Part shown: positions 1 to 3,535 of the stretch, one piece after another
Position numbering within the stretch: position 1 is the stretch's first letter
Layout: each line of letters begins with the position of its first letter
Notes under the pieces: generated by a model
The model's database searches: none
The model's input: the letters and a program-made list of their open reading frames with translations, nothing else
Told to the model about the DNA's origin: nothing
Program-made: the position numbers and the translations under genes
Assembly: GCA_003567115.1 (NCBI GenBank)
Contig: PXAP01000091.1
Location: 1 to 6,415 of the forward strand
From: Bacteroidota bacterium
Lineage (GTDB): Bacteria; Bacteroidota; Bacteroidia; Bacteroidales; PUMT01
Reading direction: 5' to 3'
Length of the DNA: 6,415 nt

Positions 1-36
1 AATTTTTTACTGAATTTTTTACTTAAATTTTTATAG
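1..36. repeat. Short 12-bp AT-rich tandem repeat at window edge
   Basis: Three consecutive 12-bp units are visible: AATTTTTTACTG (1-12), AATTTTTTACTT (13-24) and a diverged AAATTTTTATAG (25-36). The first two differ at one base. The array begins at the first base of the window, so it may continue upstream and its true copy number cannot be seen. It lies in a very AT-rich non-coding stretch. It could be simple slippage-prone sequence, and no function is suggested by its content. Confidence 0.5.
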
Positions 37-306
37 CCCTGGTTATTTTGGCTATCTTTTGTATTGGCAAGTTCAGGTTTTTATAGTATTTTGTCAAATT
101 CATGATCCATTTTAAAATTGCCTGCCTATTTTTCAGGGGTTTTTTTCCGGCTGTCGAAGCCTGTTATCCTGGCACTATACACAGGCATGACCATTCGCTT
201 TAGCTGACAAGTCCGGGTCACTGACGCCACAGTTATGAAGCCGGGTTGTGTGGTAAAATAGAAGTGAAAAGCATTTAATATTGTTGACAATTGTAAAAAC
301 AGAGTT
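37..306. other. AT-rich non-coding leader region upstream of the amphi-Trp gene
   Basis: No convincing gene lies here. A minus-strand frame open across 126-368 overlaps the start of the amphi-Trp gene, has no recognisable domain and is taken as chance. A 6-bp inverted repeat GCCTGT (159-164) / ACAGGC (181-186) is present. Close to the gene start are an interrupted palindrome ATTGT-TG-ACAAT (280-291) and the overlapping 8-bp palindrome ACAATTGT (287-294). A promoter for the next gene must lie in this region or upstream, but no clear match to the Bacteroidota TAnnTTTG (-7) and TTTG (-33) boxes at proper spacing was found. Confidence 0.5.
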
Positions 307-579
307 ATGGGAAGAGAAACAAGATTATTTAAAAGCGAGGAACGGAAAAACAGAGCAGATGTAAGCAATTTCCTTCATCAGCTTGCTGATAAAATATCGA
401 ATGGGAAAGTTGTATTAAGTCAGGGCACTGAAGAGTTTACATTGCAATTCCCGCAACAATTAATACTCGAAGTACAGGTAGAGGATGAAGACAAAGGAGC
501 AAAGGGAGTGCAGCACAGTCTGGAAATAGAAATCAAGTGGTTTGATGATGAGCAAGGGGGTCATTTGGAGTTAAGGTAA
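307..579 (+). CDS. Amphi-Trp domain-containing small protein
   Basis: This 90-residue protein consists almost entirely of an amphi-Trp domain, a small family of unknown biochemical role found in bacteria and archaea. The N-terminal signature FKSEERKNRADVSNFLHQLA (residues 8-27) should form a charged amphipathic helix. It is followed by alternating polar/hydrophobic strands: KVVLSQG (34-40), EEFTLQFP (42-49), LILEVQVE (52-59) and the closing SLEIEIKW (71-78) with the conserved Trp78. There is no signal peptide or membrane segment, so it is probably cytosolic. Length and domain coverage match the family, so it looks intact. The ATG is the first start after an in-frame TGA at 265-267, and no Shine-Dalgarno sequence is seen. 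It stands alone: the next gene starts 371 bp downstream. Family assignment is confident; function is unknown. Confidence 0.88.
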   Translation: MGRETRLFKSEERKNRADVSNFLHQLADKISNGKVVLSQGTEEFTLQFPQQLILEVQVEDEDKGAKGVQHSLEIEIKWFDDEQGGHLELR

Positions 580-603
580 GATTGCCTTTTTTGGGTTGAG
601 GGC

Positions 604-619
604 TTTTCAGTCCTGAAAA
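604..619. terminator. Possible weak hairpin after the amphi-Trp gene
   Basis: TTTTCAG (604-610) and CTGAAAA (613-619) are perfect inverted complements two bases apart. As RNA this would give about six paired bases, mostly A-U, with a four-base GUCC loop, 25 bp past the stop codon at 579. No uridine run follows, so it is not a canonical intrinsic terminator. Position is the main argument for a terminator role; it could equally be a small dyad with no role. Confidence 0.2.
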
Positions 620-698
620 TTAGGAATCACAGAGGGGCAGCAGGTGGGCGGTATTCCGGACAGCCCTGCAAATAGATGCAGCTGAACGCCTGACCGGT

Positions 699-830
699 AT
701 GCTGTTGTTTCGCATATCGTTTTTAAGTTTGTCTGTTCAGGTTTTGGTCGCCATCTTATTCAGTTGCTGTACAAATGTAACGGCAGGCCTTTTGTGGCTT
801 ATTCACCATGGACCTGATAATTGCATATGA
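699..830 (+). CDS. Doubtful 43-residue hydrophobic small ORF
   Basis: A start-to-stop frame encodes 43 residues beginning MLLFRISFLSLSVQVLVAIL, followed by FSCCTN. The first 24 residues form a plausible export signal or single membrane helix, and L-F-S-C resembles a lipoprotein lipobox, with Cys23 or Cys24 as the candidate lipidation site. After the cysteines only about 20 residues remain (VTAGLLWLIHHGPDNCI). No homologous family is recognised, no ribosome-binding signal is visible, and the flanking sequence carries no gene context. T-rich DNA readily yields hydrophobic frames by chance, so this is listed only because its signal-like organisation is not random-looking. Confidence 0.1.
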   Translation: MLLFRISFLSLSVQVLVAILFSCCTNVTAGLLWLIHHGPDNCI

Positions 831-841
831 GAAGGTCCGTA

Positions 842-882
842 CCGGCTGGCTTGAGAAAAAGAGTAAAACCATCAAGGGCCGG
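842..882. repeat. Imperfect hairpin upstream of the 951-1835 gene pair
   Basis: CCGGC (842-846) pairs with GCCGG (878-882), and CTTGA (850-854) pairs with TCAAG (872-876). They are separated by a TGG/G internal loop and enclose a 17-base purine-rich loop (855-871). The ten paired bases end 68 bp before the ATG at 951. It could be a structured leader element of the downstream transcript or chance. No uridine tract follows, so it is not an intrinsic terminator for upstream transcription. Confidence 0.25.
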
Positions 883-950
883 AAGTCAGATAACCGGTTT
901 GGATAGATGCGCTAAAAATTTACGCTTTTCTTATACAATAACCTGCAACT

Positions 951-1385
951 ATGGAAAATCTGATTATTGAACAACGGGGACAGTTTATATTCAGGAGGGT
1001 GCTGGGCGCATTATTTATTGCGCTGGCCATTGTTTATATGATGGAAGGTATAGGATCCATTAAAGCGATGGATATGGCCAGAGCCGTATTTTTTTTGATT
1101 TTTGGCATTTTATTCTTTACCCCTTTAGTGGGTTCTGCCAGGTCAAAAGCCGAAATAATCAATGGCAGTTTAAAAATCAAATGGGATGGTTGGTTTAAAA
1201 CAGTTGTTGTGCATGAGTCAGATATTGAGAGAATTATTGTGAGGAAAGATTCGGTCAGAATAGTTCGAAAAGAAGATAAGACTGTTAAGGTTTTGCTACA
1301 CTTCATGGGCAGGGATCGTAGAATTAAGGTATATAAGTTCTTTACTGAATATGCCAGGCAGAAAAGCATCACTCTGGTCAAATAA
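951..1385 (+). CDS. Two-helix membrane protein with strand-rich, PH-like C-terminal domain
   Basis: This is an uncharacterised 144-residue membrane protein. A short basic N-terminus (FIFRR, residues 12-16) precedes a first membrane helix at about 17-37 and a second at about 42-60, forming a tight hairpin that should leave both ends in the cytoplasm. Residues 65-144 are soluble and dominated by predicted strands (SLKIKWDG 73-80, KTVVVHES 83-90, IERIIVRKDSVRIVR 92-106, TVKVLLHF 111-118), ending in a helix (KVYKFFTEYARQ 126-137). Two helices, then a strand-rich domain closed by a C-terminal helix, recalls bacterial PH (bPH) membrane proteins. That is inference from shape, not a recognised motif. 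The ATG follows an in-frame TAA at 939-941, so the start is well bounded. The DUF3788 gene begins 24 bp downstream in the same reading frame, so co-transcription is likely. Confidence 0.75.
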   Translation: MENLIIEQRGQFIFRRVLGALFIALAIVYMMEGIGSIKAMDMARAVFFLIFGILFFTPLVGSARSKAEIINGSLKIKWDGWFKTVVVHESDIERIIVRKDSVRIVRKEDKTVKVLLHFMGRDRRIKVYKFFTEYARQKSITLVK

Positions 1386-1409
1386 TCAGCCAGGTTTAAA
1401 TCAATATTA

Positions 1410-1835
1410 ATGGAAACAATAAACACCATAGAGCTCACCGAAAAAGCCGTTTACCCTGATGAGGCAGTTCTGAAAAGGGTGCTCGGAAGGTCATATAGTG
1501 CGTATTTTACGTTGCTGGAACTTTTCAGCCGGAACGGTTTGCATTATGAATGGAGGTATTATAACGACGGCAAGGCCTGGCTGTGCAAGGTGAAGATGAA
1601 AAAGAGGACGATAATCTGGATGTCGGGCTGGAAAGGTTATATGCAGGCGACCGTCTGCATCCCTGAAAAACATATTGAGCGGCTTTACGAAGTTCCAGTC
1701 AGTGATGAGATCAGGGAAAGGATCCGGGCCACCAGGAATGTGGGAAAATCAAAGCCCTGTATTTTTGAAGTTCGAAATCAGAAGGTTCTGAAGGATCTGG
1801 ACAGGGTGATGCAGTTCAGGATCCAGGCGAAATAG
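1410..1835 (+). CDS. DUF3788 family protein
   Basis: The 141-residue product matches the DUF3788 family, small soluble proteins common in Bacteroidota and Firmicutes and of unknown function. Recognisable blocks are the N-terminal helix PDEAVLKRVLGRSYSAYFTL (residues 16-35), the core EWRYYNDGKAWLCKVKMKKR (47-66), the strand TIIWMSGWKGYMQATVCI (67-84), and the C-terminal block GKSKPCIFEV (112-121) followed by a helix (125-134). The aromatic-rich YEWRYYNDGKAW segment is the strongest family marker. Length agrees with the family and no truncation is evident. There is no signal peptide or membrane segment, so it should be cytosolic. It follows the membrane protein gene by 24 bp with no terminator between them, implying one transcript. 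The ATG is the first start after the upstream gene's in-frame stop. No Shine-Dalgarno sequence is present. Confidence 0.85.
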   Translation: METINTIELTEKAVYPDEAVLKRVLGRSYSAYFTLLELFSRNGLHYEWRYYNDGKAWLCKVKMKKRTIIWMSGWKGYMQATVCIPEKHIERLYEVPVSDEIRERIRATRNVGKSKPCIFEVRNQKVLKDLDRVMQFRIQAK

Positions 1836-1914
1836 CCATTGCAGTGACAATAACCTGGCCATATATCAAATTTTTGCCCTATTGGTTAAAAAAAGAGTTG
1901 CAATATTATTCATC

Positions 1915-1933
1915 GGCCTGTTAGGGTCAGGCC
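1915..1933. terminator. Hairpin between convergent genes, possible bidirectional terminator
   Basis: GGCCTG (1915-1920) and CAGGCC (1928-1933) form a GC-rich 6-bp stem around a 7-base loop. ATC (1912-1914) can extend it with GAT (1936-1938) across a two-base bulge. It sits between the DUF3788 gene and the convergent 2033-3373 gene, where terminators are expected for both strands. On the plus strand no uridine run follows. On the minus strand a run of seven T occurs only about 20 bases beyond the stem. Position supports a terminator; the missing U-tract argues against a canonical one. Confidence 0.35.
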
Positions 1934-2032
1934 CTGATGATCGATACATGCATAACCGTTGGCAATCCTGATTTCTGAGATATTTAAAAGGTGTAAAACT
2001 CATGTATTGTTCTGCCGGGCAAAATGGCTTTA

Positions 2033-3373
2033 TTAATCAAAGCTGGCGTTATAAACCAGCAGGTTATTCTCATCGTATAATCTTACGAAATCTACTGATC
2101 CGGTGCCTGTGAAGTTGATGTTGATGCCTGAAATCTCGCCGATATCTTCGTTGAAAGGCATTTCAAATACCTGCCTGTCATTGAGATGGATATATGCCCT
2201 GTTATTTTTTGCCATTATACTGATATCCTGCCAATCGTAAACATCAACACCCAGTGCCGACATATCATGATTAAAGCCTGTTTTGATAGTGTCGCCTATT
2301 TTTATTTCTGAGTGACCTACGCAACCTTTAATAGTTAATGGAACATAGTTCATTTCGCCGTCGCCAAGAACACATATTGTAATGAGCGGACAGGTATAAT
2401 TAAAAATGCTGTCTGCTTTCAACCTTGTTTCAAGCGTAAAATTGCCGCTGTCCAGTTCTGCAAAATCACTGGTGTAGTAATAGCTGACCATTGTATGGCG
2501 GTTTATTTCGACGTTACCGGATTTAAGGTGGTCAGATGTGACATTTAACCTTCCATTATTGATAATATCCATGTCGCGGAAATAAACCGGCATATCATAA
2601 GAGAAGTTATCCTTTGCCATCGCCAGCCAGTCCCCGGTGTTGATCCTTACTTTTATCTCCTTCAATATTTTATCATTTGCAATTATCCTGGCCTTGTGTA
2701 CTCCCGGGTAGAAATACACCGATGTCAGCATATTATCTGATTTTTCGATCTTGTCCTCTTTTAACATGTTCCATGATTGCTGGACAAGAAAGCTGTCTGC
2801 ATCAACATTGCTGACATCAAAATGAAAAATGACAGTAGTGGGAACACCTTCCGATACCGGGGTGCTTGTAAAGAATTCAATACTGCCGGGGTCAAATTTA
2901 GATTTTGAAGATGCTAAATCAAATATGTTTGTCTTGAAGAGCAGAAATAAAGATACCGGCAAAACTATAAGGAAAAGAAAGAATCCAACTACCCGGGGTA
3001 CTTTGATCTGAAATAATCTCTTCCTGTGCTTCCGGGACTTCGCTATGCCCTTTTTGATGCGATCAGCTTTCCTTCCGCAATAAGGATCAACATTATGCCT
3101 GTTCTCGTCCTTAAAATCCATCCAGTCTTTATAACCTGCAAACCTGGCAAGTGCATCAAGGGTTGCAGGATGAGGTATCTTCCTGTAGCCGGCTTTCCAT
3201 ATCCTTTTGATCGTTGAGAGGCTCAGAACTGTTCCAGTTCTGTTTTCCAGAAGAGAGATCAGGTTAAGAAAGTCTCTTTGTTTCCATTGACTGCTATGTG
3301 CCCAGCCAAGCTGTTGCTCTATTATCTGTTTGCAAAGGCATAGATATTCCGTTTCTGATTTCCCGGTATGCAT
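2033..3373 (-). CDS. Membrane-anchored protein: N-terminal HTH-like domain, one TM helix, periplasmic PKD-like and LamG-like domains
   Basis: This 446-residue protein is built like a transmembrane one-component regulator or sensor. Residues 1-90 carry a pattern seen in Bacteroidota membrane proteins: LGW (22-24), SSQW (27-30), LS.STIKRIWK (50-60) and TLDALARFAGYKDWMDFK (71-88). The LSLSTIKRIWKAG segment looks like a helix-turn-helix recognition region, but DNA binding is inferred. A strongly basic linker (101-127) precedes one hydrophobic helix at about 128-147. By the positive-inside rule the N-terminus is cytoplasmic and residues 148-446 are periplasmic. Residues 165-248 resemble a PKD/Ig-like fold (PVSEGVPTTVIFHFDVSN, then YFYPGVHKARI). 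Residues 275-446 resemble a concanavalin A/LamG-like beta sandwich, with NFTLETRLKA (311-320), WQDISIMAKNNRAYIHLNDR (381-400) and the closing SVDFVRLYDE (426-435). No catalytic motif was seen. The ATG is bounded by an in-frame stop 15 bases upstream (3386-3388). The gene is divergent from the glycosyltransferase gene, 162 bp apart. Confidence 0.82.
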   Translation of the reverse strand: MHTGKSETEYLCLCKQIIEQQLGWAHSSQWKQRDFLNLISLLENRTGTVLSLSTIKRIWKAGYRKIPHPATLDALARFAGYKDWMDFKDENRHNVDPYCGRKADRIKKGIAKSRKHRKRLFQIKVPRVVGFFLFLIVLPVSLFLLFKTNIFDLASSKSKFDPGSIEFFTSTPVSEGVPTTVIFHFDVSNVDADSFLVQQSWNMLKEDKIEKSDNMLTSVYFYPGVHKARIIANDKILKEIKVRINTGDWLAMAKDNFSYDMPVYFRDMDIINNGRLNVTSDHLKSGNVEINRHTMVSYYYTSDFAELDSGNFTLETRLKADSIFNYTCPLITICVLGDGEMNYVPLTIKGCVGHSEIKIGDTIKTGFNHDMSALGVDVYDWQDISIMAKNNRAYIHLNDRQVFEMPFNEDIGEISGININFTGTGSVDFVRLYDENNLLVYNASFD

Positions 3374-3535
3374 GACTTTACATTTTTATTCCTGATGGAA
3401 TTTTACTGCAATATGACCTGAAAATAAATGCAATTTAAGTTTTTTTTCAATCATTATTTACTGACAATTGCATATTCTTTTTACCTGCCATTTGATATTG
3501 GTCCTTTAAAACAGGCAGGTTAATAAAAAACGGCT
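3374..3535. promoter_or_regulatory. Divergent intergenic region expected to hold both promoters
   Basis: These 162 bp separate two divergently transcribed genes, so promoters for both must lie here unless either leader overlaps the other gene. The DNA is AT-rich, with a T8 run near 3441-3448 and A-rich sequence right before the ATG at 3536. No full match to the Bacteroidota -7 TAnnTTTG box was found on either strand. TTTG at 3491-3494 could be a -33 element for the plus-strand gene but lacks a partner. Two inverted repeats are present: ATGCAATT (3428-3435) / AATTGCAT (3466-3473), and ACCTGCC (3483-3489) / GGCAGGT (3514-3520). The promoter role follows from gene orientation rather than recognised boxes. 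Confidence 0.5.
3483..3520. promoter_or_regulatory. Inverted repeat ACCTGCC-N24-GGCAGGT, candidate operator or leader hairpin
   Basis: Two perfect complementary 7-bp arms, ACCTGCC (3483-3489) and GGCAGGT (3514-3520), flank a 24-base spacer. Arm centres are 31 bp apart, close to three turns of B-DNA, which would place both half-sites on the same face for a dimeric regulator. The GC-rich arms stand out in an AT-rich region. The downstream arm ends 15 bases before the ATG at 3536, so if transcribed the RNA could fold into a hairpin over the translation start region. Either role is inference; a chance repeat is also possible. Confidence 0.35.

Larger units (their letters stand above)
580..950. 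other. 371-bp intergenic region without a convincing gene
   Basis: All frames were read and no recognisable protein or RNA gene was found. The region holds a perfect inverted repeat TTTTCAG/CTGAAAA just after the amphi-Trp stop (604-619), a spaced 6-bp repeat GGACCT (810-815) / AGGTCC (833-838), and an imperfect hairpin at 842-882. Two short plus-strand frames exist: 699-830 (43 codons, hydrophobic) and 808-906 (32 codons, basic). Neither is supported beyond being open. The region should contain the promoter for the 951-1835 pair, but no clear promoter boxes could be placed. Confidence 0.5.

Noticed and set aside
159..186. Inverted repeat GCCTGT / ACAGGC
   Set aside because: Only six paired bases around a 16-base spacer, no uridine run and far from a gene boundary; likely coincidental.
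276..283. TAATATTG as a possible -7 box (TAnnTTTG with one mismatch) for the amphi-Trp gene
   Set aside because: No TTTG-type -33 element occurs at the expected 19-20 bp spacing, so the match is not better than chance in AT-rich DNA.
126..368. Minus-strand open frame of 80 codons
   Set aside because: It overlaps the start of the well-supported amphi-Trp gene, and its composition reflects AT-rich non-coding DNA with no recognisable family.
808..906. Plus-strand 32-codon frame rich in Lys and Arg
   Set aside because: Very short, bounded by a stop just upstream at 778-780, with no ribosome-binding signal and no recognised family; overlaps the imperfect hairpin and could be chance.
1034..1438. 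Minus-strand open frame of 134 codons
   Set aside because: It lies almost wholly antisense to the 951-1385 membrane protein gene, shows no domain, and its hydrophobic end mirrors the sense-strand membrane helices.
1491..1673. Minus-strand open frame of 60 codons
   Set aside because: Antisense to the DUF3788 gene in its conserved core.
2829..3217. Two plus-strand open frames of 60 and 63 codons (2829-3011 and 3026-3217)
   Set aside because: Both are antisense to the HTH/TM protein gene, whose domain pattern is clear; neither has recognisable content.
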